NCBI GenBank assembly: GCA_038961845.1
Contig: CP152408.1
Location: forward strand, 3,038,001-3,102,000
Length of the DNA: 64,000 bases
Source: Xylophilus sp. GW821-FHT01B05
GTDB taxonomy: Bacteria; Pseudomonadota; Gammaproteobacteria; Burkholderiales; Burkholderiaceae_C
Reading direction: 5' to 3'
In this document: in pieces, positions 46,233 through 55,098 of the stretch
How the letters are laid out: every line of letters begins with the position of its first letter
How positions within the stretch are numbered: position 1 is the stretch's first letter
Made by a program: the position numbers and the translations under genes
The notes under the pieces: generated by a model
Seen by the model: only the letters and a program-made list of their open reading frames with translations
Database searches by the model: none
Told to the model about the DNA's origin: nothing

Positions 46233-46270
46233 CTAATAGCCCAGGTGGATAAAGGGCTAGAGGCATATTT
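46217..46270 (+). repeat. Dispersed repeat family 1, copy ending fbpC
   Basis: The copy reads ACTATCAAATAGATAGCTAA, TAGCCCAGG, then AAGGGCTAGAGGCATATTT. It aligns with the copies at 12374, 24533 and 63182. The fbpC stop codon (TAG, 46230) lies inside it. Confidence 0.82.
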
Positions 46271-46470
46271 CGCTAAGACTTTTCGAATTCCGCCCGAAAA
46301 GGCCTCAAAGCCCGCAGCGCAGCACCGCGCCATTCCAGGGAACACCCGGCACCGCGCCCGGGCATCGCCACCCGTCCCCGCCCATTCCGGCACCAGAGCA
46401 GTGCCGCACCCTCGTGCAAACCCCCATTGAAGCGGCACCAAGCGCTGGCACCATTCATGCTTAATTGAAT

Positions 46471-46489
46471 ACTGTCGACAGATGACAGT
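46471..46489 (+). promoter_or_regulatory. Candidate operator (CTGTCGACAG dyad) before the catabolic cluster
   Basis: A perfect 10-bp palindrome CTGTCGACAG (46472-46481) sits in a wider dyad ACTGTC...GACAGT (46471-46489). It lies about 70 nt before the first gene of the cluster. GntR/FCD regulators often bind short dyads with a TGT..ACA core, and the cluster encodes one (58354). The 323 nt between fbpC and the aldolase otherwise hold only repeat family 1 and no gene. Confidence 0.4.
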
Positions 46490-46555
46490 CTGCAGGCATT
46501 GATTCAGACAGCCGTGCCCAAGCTGCCTCTTGGGCGAACCTTCAACGGAATCTCC

Positions 46556-47347
46556 ATGGCTCCCGTAGTCGTACCGCACGCATCCCCTTCCCACGCCGCC
46601 GCAGAGCGCCAGGTTCGCGAAGACCTGGCAGCGGCCTACCGGCTGGTCGCCCTCTACGGCATGGACGACAGCATCTACACGCACATCTCGGCGCGGGTGC
46701 CGGGCACCGAAGACCAGTTTTTGATCAACCCGTTTGGCATGCTGTTCCGGGACATCACGGCCTCATCCCTGGTCAAGATCGATCTTGAGGGCCGCATCGT
46801 CGAGCCCAGCGACTACGACGTGAACCCGGCCGGTTTCACCATCCACAGCGCGGTGCACGCCGCCCGGCATGACGCCACCTGCGTGCTGCACACCCACACG
46901 GTGGCGGGCGTAGGTGTCTCGTCGCTCGCCTGCGGGCTGCAGCCCTGCAACCAGTGGGCGCTGCAGTTCTACAACCGGGTGACTTATCACGACTTCGAGG
47001 GCATTGCGCTCGACCATGAAGAGCGGGTGCGTCTGGTGGCCGACCTGGGCCCGAGCGCGCGCGCCATGATCCTGCGCAACCACGGCCTGATCACGCTGGG
47101 CCGCACGGTGTCCGAGGCTTTCATCCTCATGCTCAACCTGGAGCGCGCCTGCCGCGTGCAGCTCGCCATCCAGTCCAGCGGCGAGCCCATCCACCCGGTG
47201 CCCGCCGATGTGTGCGAGCGCACCGCGCAGCAATACGAAAGCGGCGACACCAACCGCCAGCCGGGCGACCCCGACCCGAATGCCCGCGAGTGGCGCGCCA
47301 TGCTGCAGCGCCTGGAGCCGGCTTCCTCGGCCTCGTTCCGTACCTGA
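46556..47347 (+). CDS. Class II aldolase/adducin-family protein
   Basis: A 263-residue zinc-dependent aldolase-fold protein. The metal-binding residues appear in CVLHTHTVAG and ILRNHGLITLGRT. The region SIYTHISARVPGTEDQFLINPFG is typical of the proteobacterial subgroup often labelled class II aldolase with unknown substrate. An in-frame TTG at 46499 would extend the protein, but the ATG at 46556 is a better start. It opens a cluster of 15 plus-strand genes that runs to 63166. Confidence 0.88.
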   Translation: MAPVVVPHASPSHAAAERQVREDLAAAYRLVALYGMDDSIYTHISARVPGTEDQFLINPFGMLFRDITASSLVKIDLEGRIVEPSDYDVNPAGFTIHSAVHAARHDATCVLHTHTVAGVGVSSLACGLQPCNQWALQFYNRVTYHDFEGIALDHEERVRLVADLGPSARAMILRNHGLITLGRTVSEAFILMLNLERACRVQLAIQSSGEPIHPVPADVCERTAQQYESGDTNRQPGDPDPNAREWRAMLQRLEPASSASFRT

Positions 47348-47395
47348 ATCCCCCACGTATTTCCTTCCACCTTCTCAACATAGAGGTCCCTCGTC

Positions 47396-48961
47396 ATGAA
47401 ACGTCGCCATCTGATTCAAATGGGTGCCACCGGTCTGGGCGTGTCCATCGCCGGAGTCCCGCTGCATGTGCTGGCACAGGGCAAGAAGGGGGGGACCATC
47501 AATGTCCTGGTGCAGCCAGAGCCGCCCGGGCTGATGATGGGCATCGTGCAGAACGCGCCGACGCAGCTGATCTCCGGCAACATCTACGAAGGCCTGCTGC
47601 GCTACGACGAACAGATCAACCCCAAGCCGCTGCTGGCGAGCTCGTGGACGGTCAATGCCGAAGGCACCGTCTACACCTTCAAGCTCAAGCCCGGCGTCAA
47701 GTGGCATGACGGCAAGCCCTTTACGGCCGACGACGTGGTGTTCTCGGTGGACGTGTTCCTGCGCAAGACCCATGCACGCCTGCGCGGCAACCTGGCCGCG
47801 CTGGAGACGGTCAAGGCGCTGGACCCGCTGACGGTGGAGTTCAAGCTCAAGTACCCGTTCGGCCCCTTCATCGGCCTGTTCGAGACCGGCACCATGCCGA
47901 TGGTGCCCAAGCACATCTATGAAGGCACGGACTTCCTGAACAACCCGGCCAATGCCACGCCCATCGGCACCGGCCCGTTCAAGTTCAAGGAATGGATCAA
48001 GGGCTCTTACATCCAGCTGGTGGCCAACGAGCAGTACCACACGGCGGGCATGCCGATCGTCGAGAAGCTGTACTTCCACGTGATCCCTGACGCCGCCGCG
48101 CGCGCCGCCGCCTTCGAATCGGGCAAGGTAGACATCGTGCCCGGCGGCGCGGTCGAGCTGTTCGACGTGACGCGCCTGTCCAAGCTGCCCGGCGTGGGCA
48201 TCACCAGCAAGGGCTGGGAATTCTTTGCGCCGCATGCCTGGCTGAACGTCAACAACCGCAAGGCGCCGATGGACAACATCAAGTTCCGTCAGGCGCTGAT
48301 GTACGCCATCGACCGCGAAGCCATCTGCAAGATCGCCTGGCAGGGCTTTGCCAAACCCGCCACCGGCCCGTTCAACAGCCACATCAAGTACTACAGCGAA
48401 GACGTGCCCAAGTACCCGCGCAATGTGGAGACGGCCAAGAAGCTGCTGGCCGAAGCCGGCTACAAGGGCGAGGTGCTGCGCCTGCTGCCCCTGCCCTACG
48501 GCGAGACCTGGGCCCGCTCGGCCGAGATCCTGCGCCAGAACCTGGCCCAGGCCGGCATCAAGACCGAGATGGTCGCGACAGACGTTGCCGGCTGGAACCA
48601 GAAGCTCAGCGAATGGGACTACGACCTGGCCTTCAACTACGTCTACCAGTACGGCGACCCGGCGCTGGGCGTGGCGCGCAACTACACCACGGCCAACATC
48701 GCCAAGGGCTCGCCCTTCAACAACGCCGAGGGCTACTCCAACCCCAAGGTCGACGAGCTGTTTGATGCCGGCGCCAAAGAGAACAACCCCGAGAAGCGCA
48801 AAGCCATCTACCTGCAAGTGCAAAAGCTGCTGGTGGAAGAAGCCCCGCTGGCCTGGCTCTACGAGATCAACTTCCCGACGCTCTACCGCACCAAGCTGAA
48901 CAACATCATCAGCTCGGGCATCGGCCTGAACGACAGCCTCAGCGGCGCCTGGCTGAGCTAA
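47396..48961 (+). CDS. Dipeptide-type ABC transporter substrate-binding protein (SBP family 5)
   Basis: Extracellular solute-binding protein of family 5, 521 residues. The leader MKRRHLIQMGATGLGVSIAG has an RR motif that could be Tat-like. The domain blocks LLASSWTVNAEGTVYTFKLK and GVKWHDGKPFTADDVVFSV are standard for DppA/OppA relatives. The ligand may be a peptide, an opine or another amino conjugate. It is followed at once by a family 2 repeat and then by the permease genes. Confidence 0.92.
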   Translation: MKRRHLIQMGATGLGVSIAGVPLHVLAQGKKGGTINVLVQPEPPGLMMGIVQNAPTQLISGNIYEGLLRYDEQINPKPLLASSWTVNAEGTVYTFKLKPGVKWHDGKPFTADDVVFSVDVFLRKTHARLRGNLAALETVKALDPLTVEFKLKYPFGPFIGLFETGTMPMVPKHIYEGTDFLNNPANATPIGTGPFKFKEWIKGSYIQLVANEQYHTAGMPIVEKLYFHVIPDAAARAAAFESGKVDIVPGGAVELFDVTRLSKLPGVGITSKGWEFFAPHAWLNVNNRKAPMDNIKFRQALMYAIDREAICKIAWQGFAKPATGPFNSHIKYYSEDVPKYPRNVETAKKLLAEAGYKGEVLRLLPLPYGETWARSAEILRQNLAQAGIKTEMVATDVAGWNQKLSEWDYDLAFNYVYQYGDPALGVARNYTTANIAKGSPFNNAEGYSNPKVDELFDAGAKENNPEKRKAIYLQVQKLLVEEAPLAWLYEINFPTLYRTKLNNIISSGIGLNDSLSGAWLS

Positions 48962-49049
48962 CCCCCAGGCTGCGCGCTTCGCGTCTTCGCCAACCCCCTT
49001 GCAGGGGACGACACCAGCAGACCGGCAAAGCCGGCTCCGCGGTGTCCTT
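48962..49049 (+). repeat. Dispersed repeat family 2, copy after the binding-protein gene
   Basis: The block starts CCCCCAGGCTGCGCGCTTCG directly after the TAA stop. It continues GTCTTCGCC, CCCCTTGCAGGGG and CCGGCAAAGCCGGCTCCGCGG. It contains two perfect short hairpins (CCCCTTGCAGGGG and CCGGCAAAGCCGG). The position between a binding-protein gene and its permease gene fits a transcript-stabilising or attenuating role. Confidence 0.82.
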
Positions 49050-49080
49050 GGTATGAGATGGGCCTGTTCAGCTTTGATGG

Positions 49081-50067
49081 ATGAGTAATGGAATGAAACG
49101 TACGCAATTCATGCTGACCCGGCTGCTGCAGGGTCTGGTGGCGATCTTGCTGATCGCTACCGTCAACTTCATGCTGGTGCGCGCGGCGCCTGGGGACCCG
49201 GTGTCGGTGATGGCCGGCGAGGCCGGCGCGTCTGACCCGCAGTTTGTCGCCCAGCTGCGCGCGCAGTTTGGCTTGGACCAACCCATCACGACACAGCTTG
49301 CCACCTACCTTGGCAAGGTGGTGCGGCTGGATCTGGGCTACTCGTACCGCCAGCAGCAGCCGGTGCTCAAGCTGATCGCCGAGCGCCTGCCCGCCACCTT
49401 GCTGCTGACCGGCAGCGCCTTTGTGCTGTCACTGCTGTTTGGCGTGACGCTGGGGGCGCTGTCGGCGCGCAAGGCCGGCACCTGGGTGGACAGTGCCATC
49501 ACCACGGTGGCGCTGGTGTTCTATGCCACGCCGCTCTACTGGCTGGCGCTGATGGCGGTGTTGGTGTTCAGCGTGCAGCTGGACTGGCTGCCGGGCTTTG
49601 GCTTCAGCACCGTGGGCTCGGACGCCACCGGCCTGGCGCTGGCCTGGGACATTGCCCAGCATCTGGTGCTGCCGGTGCTGACGCTGGCGCTGTTCTACAT
49701 GGCCGTGTATGCGCGCATGACGCGGGCCACCATGCTGGAAGTGGCGCAAATGGATTTTGTGAAGACAGCGCGCGCCAAGGGCGTGAAGCCCGGCCGCATC
49801 CTGCGTGCGCACGTGCTGCGCAATGCGCTGCTGCCGGTGGTCACGCTGGCCGGCATCCAGGCCGGCGGCCTGATCGGCGGCGCCGTGCTGACCGAAACCG
49901 TGTTTGCCTGGCCCGGCCTGGGCCGGCTCATGTTCGATGCCCTGCTGCAGCGCGACTACAGCCTGCTGCTTGGCTCCTTCCTGGTGACTGCGGCCATGGC
50001 CGTGCTGTTCAACCTCATCACCGATCTTGTCTACACGCTGGTCGATCCACGGATTGAATTGACATGA
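49081..50067 (+). CDS. ABC transporter permease, DppB type
   Basis: Inner-membrane permease of the dipeptide/nickel class, 328 residues and about six helices. TVNFMLVRAAPGDPVSVMAG and the EAA loop QMDFVKTARAKGVKPGRI are typical. Two starts are possible: ATG 49081 and ATG 49093 (MKRTQF), the latter preceded by GGATGAG. The stop overlaps the second permease gene (ATGA). Confidence 0.93.
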   Translation: MSNGMKRTQFMLTRLLQGLVAILLIATVNFMLVRAAPGDPVSVMAGEAGASDPQFVAQLRAQFGLDQPITTQLATYLGKVVRLDLGYSYRQQQPVLKLIAERLPATLLLTGSAFVLSLLFGVTLGALSARKAGTWVDSAITTVALVFYATPLYWLALMAVLVFSVQLDWLPGFGFSTVGSDATGLALAWDIAQHLVLPVLTLALFYMAVYARMTRATMLEVAQMDFVKTARAKGVKPGRILRAHVLRNALLPVVTLAGIQAGGLIGGAVLTETVFAWPGLGRLMFDALLQRDYSLLLGSFLVTAAMAVLFNLITDLVYTLVDPRIELT

Positions 50068-50912
50068 CTATCAAGAGCCCATTCTGGCGGCGCTTCTGCC
50101 GCAACAAGGGTGCCGTGGCCGGCATGGTGGTGCTGGCCATCGTCGCCATCGTCGCGGTGTTTGGCCCGTGGATCGCCAGCAACGATCCCTGGGGCATGGT
50201 GCAGCAGCCCTTCCTGCGGCCCTGGGCCGAGCCGGGCTTTGCCATGGGCACCGACACGCTGGGCCGGGACATCATGTCGGGCGTGATCTACGGCGCGCGC
50301 ATCTCGCTGCTGATTGGCGTGGTGTCTACCGTCGTCGCGCTGCTGATCGGCGTCACGCTGGGCGCCATTGCGGGCTACTTCGGTGGCTGGGTTGACGCCG
50401 CGTTGATGCGTTTCACCGAGCTGTTCCAGGCCGTGCCCAGCTTTGCGCTGGCCATCGTGCTGGTGGCGATCTTCCAGCCCTCGGTGGGCTCCATCGTGAC
50501 GGCGATTGCCATCGTTTCCTGGCCGCCGGTGGCGCGCCTGGTGCGCAGCGAATTCCTCACGCTGCGCCAGCGCGACTTCGTGCAGGCCGCGCTGCTGGCC
50601 GGCCAATCCACGCCGCGCATCATCCTCACGCAGATCCTGCCCAACGCCATGTCGCCCATCATCGTGATGGCCTCGCTGATGGTGGCCACGGCCATCCTGC
50701 TGGAGTCCAGCCTGAGCTTTCTGGGCCTGGGCGACCCGAACCAGATGAGCTGGGGCTACATGGTGGGTGCCGCGCGCACGGTGCTGCGCCAAGCCTGGTG
50801 GATGGCGCTGTTCCCCGGTCTGGCCATCGTGCTGACCGTGCTGGCGCTCAACCTGGTGGGCGAAGGCCTCAACGATGGGCTCAACACCCGCCTGGACGGG
50901 AGAACCAAATGA
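50064..50912 (+). CDS. ABC transporter permease, DppC type
   Basis: Second permease of the importer, 282 residues. The N-terminal block FWRRFCRNKGAVAGMVVLAI, FAMGTDTLGRDIMSGVIYGA and the EAA loop QRDFVQAALLAGQSTPRII are typical of DppC/OppC. It overlaps both neighbours by 4 nt. Confidence 0.94.
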   Translation: MTIKSPFWRRFCRNKGAVAGMVVLAIVAIVAVFGPWIASNDPWGMVQQPFLRPWAEPGFAMGTDTLGRDIMSGVIYGARISLLIGVVSTVVALLIGVTLGAIAGYFGGWVDAALMRFTELFQAVPSFALAIVLVAIFQPSVGSIVTAIAIVSWPPVARLVRSEFLTLRQRDFVQAALLAGQSTPRIILTQILPNAMSPIIVMASLMVATAILLESSLSFLGLGDPNQMSWGYMVGAARTVLRQAWWMALFPGLAIVLTVLALNLVGEGLNDGLNTRLDGRTK

Positions 50913-52570
50913 GTGCCGCCGTGACACCCCTGAAGACTTCGCAGCCGGTGCTCGACATCGTCGGCCTGAGCATCTCGCTACCCCAGGGCGCTGACCGCGC
51001 GCTGGCGGTGGAAGGCGCCAAGCTTTCCCTGCTGCCCGGCCAGACGCTGTGCGTGGTGGGCGAATCCGGCTCCGGCAAATCGATGATCGCCAATGCCGTG
51101 ATGGGCCTGCTGCCGCGCCCGCATGTGGCGCCGGTGGCCGGCAAGATTCTGTTCGAAGGCACCGACCTGCTGACCTTGAGCGAAGCGCAGATGCGTGAGC
51201 TGCGCGGTCGGCGCATCGGCATGGTGTTCCAGGAGCCGATGACGGCACTGAACCCGGTGATGCGCATTGGCGAGCAGATCGGCGAAGTGTTCGACGCCCA
51301 CGGCCATGTGCCCGCGGCCGAGAAGCGCCAGCGCATCCTGGCCGCGCTGGCCGACGTCGGCCTGCCCGAGCCCGAGCTGCTGATCGACAGCTACCCGTTC
51401 CGCCTATCCGGCGGCCAACGCCAGCGCGTGATGATCGCCTGCGCCCTGGTGCTGGAGCCCCTGCTGCTGATCTGCGACGAGCCCACCACCGCGCTCGACG
51501 TAACCACCCAGGCGCAGATCCTGAAGCTGGTGCGCGAGCTGCAGCAGCGCCGTGGCACCGCCGTGCTGTTCATCACGCATGACTTCGGCGTGGTGTCGGA
51601 GATCGCCGACCAGGTGGTGGTGATGCAGACCGGCAAGGTGGTCGAATCCGGCCCGGCGCGCCAGGTGCTGGATGCGCCGCAGCACCCCTACACGCGCAAG
51701 CTGATCGCCGCCATCCCTACTGGCCAGGCAGAGCCTCTGGCGCGCTCGGACGAGATCACCCGCGTGCTGCAGGTGCAGGACCTGTGCAAGACCTACCAGT
51801 CGGGCGGCAGCCTGTTCAAGCGCGGCCGCTCGGTGCAGGCCGCCAAGGACATCAGCTTCGACCTGCTGCGGGGCGAGACGCTGGGGCTGGTGGGTGAATC
51901 CGGCTCGGGCAAATCCAGCGTGGGCCGCTGCCTGGTGGGCCTGGCGCCCTTCGACAGCGGGCGCATCCTGTTCAAGGGCCGCAACCTGCCGCAGGGCGAC
52001 GCCTTCCGGCGCGAGGCCGCGGGCAAGATCCAGATGGTGTTCCAGGACCCATACGCGTCGCTGAATCCGCGCCACCGCATTGGTGCCGCCATCGCCGGCG
52101 GCCCGATTGCACAAGGCGTGAGCAAATCCGAAGCCATGGCCCGCACCATGGAGCTGCTGCAACTGGTCGGCCTGGGCGCCGATGCCGCGCAGCGCTATCC
52201 GCACGAATTCTCGGGCGGGCAGCGCCAGCGCATCGGCATTGCCCGCGCGCTGGCCATGCAGCCCGAGCTGCTGGTGGCCGACGAGCCGGTGTCGGCACTC
52301 GACGTGTCGGTGCAGGCGCAGGTGCTTAAATTGTTTGCCGAGGTGCGCGAGCGCTTCAAGCTTGCCATGGTGTTCATCACGCACGACCTGCGCGTGGCCG
52401 GCGAGATGTGCGACCACATCGCGGTGATGCAGCGCGGCGCCATCGTCGAATACGGCGAGACGCACAAGGTGCTTCGCGATCCGCAGCATGCTTACACCCG
52501 CACCTTGATCGACGCCGTGCCGCGCCTGAACTCGGCCGCAGACCGCAGCCTGGAGGTACGCCAGGCATGA
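50909..52570 (+). CDS. Fused dual ABC ATPase, DppD-DppF type
   Basis: A single 553-residue protein carries both ATPase domains of a dipeptide-type importer. Walker A GESGSGKS appears near residues 51 and 329, and signatures LSGGQRQR and FSGGQRQR near 166 and 434. A Pro-containing C-terminal region follows each domain, as in OppD and OppF. The start was set at the ATGA overlap with the permease stop. The fusion is common in Burkholderiales and completes the transporter. Confidence 0.94.
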   Translation: MSAAVTPLKTSQPVLDIVGLSISLPQGADRALAVEGAKLSLLPGQTLCVVGESGSGKSMIANAVMGLLPRPHVAPVAGKILFEGTDLLTLSEAQMRELRGRRIGMVFQEPMTALNPVMRIGEQIGEVFDAHGHVPAAEKRQRILAALADVGLPEPELLIDSYPFRLSGGQRQRVMIACALVLEPLLLICDEPTTALDVTTQAQILKLVRELQQRRGTAVLFITHDFGVVSEIADQVVVMQTGKVVESGPARQVLDAPQHPYTRKLIAAIPTGQAEPLARSDEITRVLQVQDLCKTYQSGGSLFKRGRSVQAAKDISFDLLRGETLGLVGESGSGKSSVGRCLVGLAPFDSGRILFKGRNLPQGDAFRREAAGKIQMVFQDPYASLNPRHRIGAAIAGGPIAQGVSKSEAMARTMELLQLVGLGADAAQRYPHEFSGGQRQRIGIARALAMQPELLVADEPVSALDVSVQAQVLKLFAEVRERFKLAMVFITHDLRVAGEMCDHIAVMQRGAIVEYGETHKVLRDPQHAYTRTLIDAVPRLNSAADRSLEVRQA

Positions 52571-53511
52571 GCAAAGCCCCCACCATCGCCTTCCTCAGCA
52601 GCCAGATCGAGATGGGCTACCTGCTGCCGTCCTTTCAAGCCCAGTTCCCCGGTGCCGACTTGCGGCTGACGAAGGAGCTGGGCGCGTTGGACGAAATAGA
52701 CGCCGCCGTCTGCTGGTACCCGCCCGAAGGCCTGCTGGCGCGCATGCCCAAGCTGCAGCTGGTGCAATCCGTTGGCGCCGGCATAGACCACATCACGCTC
52801 GACCCCGCGCTGCCCGCCGTGCCGGTCTGCCGCATCGTCGACACCGACATGGCCAGCGGCATGAGCGCCTATGTGACCTGGGCCGTGATCCAGCACCAGC
52901 GCAGCATGGGCAGCTACATCGCCAACGCGGCGGCGCGCCGCTGGCAAGAGCAACCCGTGGTGCCGCCGCGCCTGCACCGCGTCGGCATTGCCGGCCTGGG
53001 CACGCTGGGCCTGGCCTGCGCTCGCGCGCTGCAAACCCTTGGCTACAGCGTGCGCGGCTGGAGCCGCAGCCCCAAAACCGAGCTGCCCGCAGGCGTCGAA
53101 TCCTTCCACGGCGACGCTGGCCGGGCCGCGTTCCTGGCGGGCTGCGACACCCTGGTCTGCCTGCTGCCGCTGACCGAAGAAACCCGCGGCTTCCTGTGCA
53201 CCGAGCTGTTTGCGCAGTTGCCACGCGGCGCGCACCTTATCAACGTGGGCCGTGGCGCGCATCTGGTCGAGGCCGATCTGCTGCAGGCCCTGGCCGATGG
53301 CACGCTGGGCGCCGCCACGCTCGATGCGCTGACGCAAGAGCCGCTGCCGGCCGATCACCCCTTCTGGCAAGACCCGCGCATCCTCGTCACGCCGCATATC
53401 GCCACGCGCACGCACCCCTCGGTCATTGCGCGCCAGACCCACGACAACCTGCTGCAGATCCGCAGCGGCCGGGCTGCGGCCGTGGCCGTGGACCTGACAC
53501 GGGGCTACTGA
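52567..53511 (+). CDS. D-isomer-specific 2-hydroxyacid dehydrogenase (GhrA-like)
   Basis: NAD(P)-dependent reductase of 314 residues. The nucleotide-binding motif is GIAGLGTLGLACARAL. The catalytic Arg lies in INVGRGAHLVEADLL, the Glu in LTQEPLPADHPFW and the His in VTPHIATRTHP. GhrA-type enzymes reduce glyoxylate and hydroxypyruvate, so it may handle a 2-oxoacid released by the aminotransferases or aldolase. It starts by an ATGA overlap with the ATPase gene. Its stop overlaps the ATG that opens a family 2 repeat. Confidence 0.9.
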   Translation: MSKAPTIAFLSSQIEMGYLLPSFQAQFPGADLRLTKELGALDEIDAAVCWYPPEGLLARMPKLQLVQSVGAGIDHITLDPALPAVPVCRIVDTDMASGMSAYVTWAVIQHQRSMGSYIANAAARRWQEQPVVPPRLHRVGIAGLGTLGLACARALQTLGYSVRGWSRSPKTELPAGVESFHGDAGRAAFLAGCDTLVCLLPLTEETRGFLCTELFAQLPRGAHLINVGRGAHLVEADLLQALADGTLGAATLDALTQEPLPADHPFWQDPRILVTPHIATRTHPSVIARQTHDNLLQIRSGRAAAVAVDLTRGY

Positions 53512-53640
53512 TGAAACACCCCCAGGCTACGCACTTCGTGTCTTCGCCTCCCCCCCTGCGAGGGGACACATCCTGCGGCCCGGCAAAGCCGGTTCCGCGG
53601 ATGTCCGCGCATGGCCTGCTCCGCGGCCCTCTGGGCCTTT
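53511..53640 (+). repeat. Dispersed repeat family 2, copy after the hydroxyacid dehydrogenase gene
   Basis: It starts ATGAAACACCCCCAGGCT, overlapping the preceding TGA stop. It continues CACTTCGTGTCTTCGCC, GGGGACACATCCTGCGGCC and GGCAAAGCCGGTTCCGCGG, with an extension GGCCTGCTCCGCGGCC shared with the czcC copy. No real gene is seen in the 193 nt up to the aminotransferase start. Confidence 0.82.
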
Positions 53641-53704
53641 CGGTTTCATGCGCTGCGGGTGACACACAGCGCCATGAAAAACTGAGAGACACCTTCCCTC
53701 ATCC

Positions 53705-55096
53705 ATGACAACAGACTCTGCAACAAGAACCACCATGAGCGCACCCACCCCTCTCGCGGCCAAGGACATTGCCGCCCACCTGCACCCCTTCACCAACCTG
53801 GCCGCCCACGGGCAGGTCGGGCCGCTGGTCATCACGCGCGGCGACGGCATCCATGTAGAGGACGAGCAGGGCCGCCGCTATATAGAAGGCATGTCGGGCC
53901 TGTGGTGCAGCGCGCTGGGCTTCAGCCACCCGCGCCTGGTCGCGGCCGGCACCAAGGCGCTGCAGACGCTGCCCTACTACCACACCTTCAACCACCGCAC
54001 CAACCCGGCCGTGGCGGAGCTGTCGGAAAAGCTGCTGTCCATCGCACCGGTACCGATGGCGCGCGTGTTCTTTGCCAACTCGGGCTCCGAGGCCAACGAC
54101 ACGGCGGTGAAGATGGTCTGGTACTACCACAACGCCATCGGCAAGCCGGGCAAGAAGAAGATCATCGCGCGGCAAAAGGCCTACCACGGCGTGACCGTGG
54201 CCGCCGCCAGCCTGAGCGGCCTGGCGGCCAACCACACCGACTTCGACCTGCCGATAGACCGCATCCTGCATGTCGACTGCCCGCACCACTACCGCTACGG
54301 CCAGCCCGGCGAGAGCGAGGCCGACTTTGCCACCCGCCTGGCCAACGCACTGGAGCAGCGCATCCTGGCCGAAGGCCCCGACACCGTGGCGGCCTTCTTT
54401 GCCGAGCCGGTCATGGGTGCGGGCGGCGTGCTGGTGCCGCCAGAGACCTACTTCGAGAAGGTGCAGGCCGTGCTGCGCAAGTACGAGGTGCTGCTGGTGG
54501 CCGACGAGGTGATCTGCGGCTTTGGCCGCACCGGCAACATGTTTGGCTCGACCACCTACGGCATGCAGCCCGACATCCTGACCTGCGCCAAGGCGCTGTC
54601 GTCGGGCTACGTGCCGATCTCTGCCGTCATGGTGTCGGCGCAGGTGCATGCGGCGCTGGCCGCCAACAGCGGCAAGATCGGCACCTTCGGCCACGGCTAT
54701 ACCTACTCTGGCCACCCGGTGGCCTCGGCCATCGCGCTGGAGAACCTCAAGGTCTACGAGGACGAGGGCATCATTGCCCACACCCAGGCGCTGACGCCGC
54801 AGTTCCAGGCGGCACTGCGCCACTACGCACAGCACCCGCTGGTGGGCGAGGCGCGCGGCGTGGGCCTGATCGGGGCGCTGGAGCTTGTCGCCGACAAGGC
54901 CAGCAAGCAGCCCTTCGCCACCACCGTCAAGGCCGGCCCGCGCGTGGCCGAGCTGGCGCTGCAACAAGGCCTGATCGTGCGCGCCATGGGTGACACCATC
55001 GCGCTGTGCCCGCCGCTGATCATCACCAGCACCGAACTTGACGAGATGTTCCAGCGCCTGACCCGCGCGCTGGAGCTGTTCACCGCCGAGGTCTGA
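53705..55096 (+). CDS. Class III aminotransferase (omega-amino acid/polyamine:pyruvate type)
   Basis: PLP-dependent aminotransferase of 463 residues. GLWCSALGFSHPRLVAAG and YYHTFNHRTNPAVAELSEKL resemble polyamine- or beta-alanine:pyruvate transaminases. The substrate-anchoring block NSGSEANDTAVKMVWYY is conserved, and the PLP lysine is Lys296 in CAKALSSGY. It would move a terminal amino group to pyruvate. An alternative ATG lies ten codons downstream (53735). It ends 2 nt before the first deacetylase gene. Confidence 0.92.
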   Translation: MTTDSATRTTMSAPTPLAAKDIAAHLHPFTNLAAHGQVGPLVITRGDGIHVEDEQGRRYIEGMSGLWCSALGFSHPRLVAAGTKALQTLPYYHTFNHRTNPAVAELSEKLLSIAPVPMARVFFANSGSEANDTAVKMVWYYHNAIGKPGKKKIIARQKAYHGVTVAAASLSGLAANHTDFDLPIDRILHVDCPHHYRYGQPGESEADFATRLANALEQRILAEGPDTVAAFFAEPVMGAGGVLVPPETYFEKVQAVLRKYEVLLVADEVICGFGRTGNMFGSTTYGMQPDILTCAKALSSGYVPISAVMVSAQVHAALAANSGKIGTFGHGYTYSGHPVASAIALENLKVYEDEGIIAHTQALTPQFQAALRHYAQHPLVGEARGVGLIGALELVADKASKQPFATTVKAGPRVAELALQQGLIVRAMGDTIALCPPLIITSTELDEMFQRLTRALELFTAEV

Positions 55097-55098
55097 GC

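Noticed and set aside
46499..46555. TTG start 19 codons upstream of the class II aldolase
   Set aside because: The ATG at 46556 yields the normal family start; the extension lies in the likely promoter and operator region.
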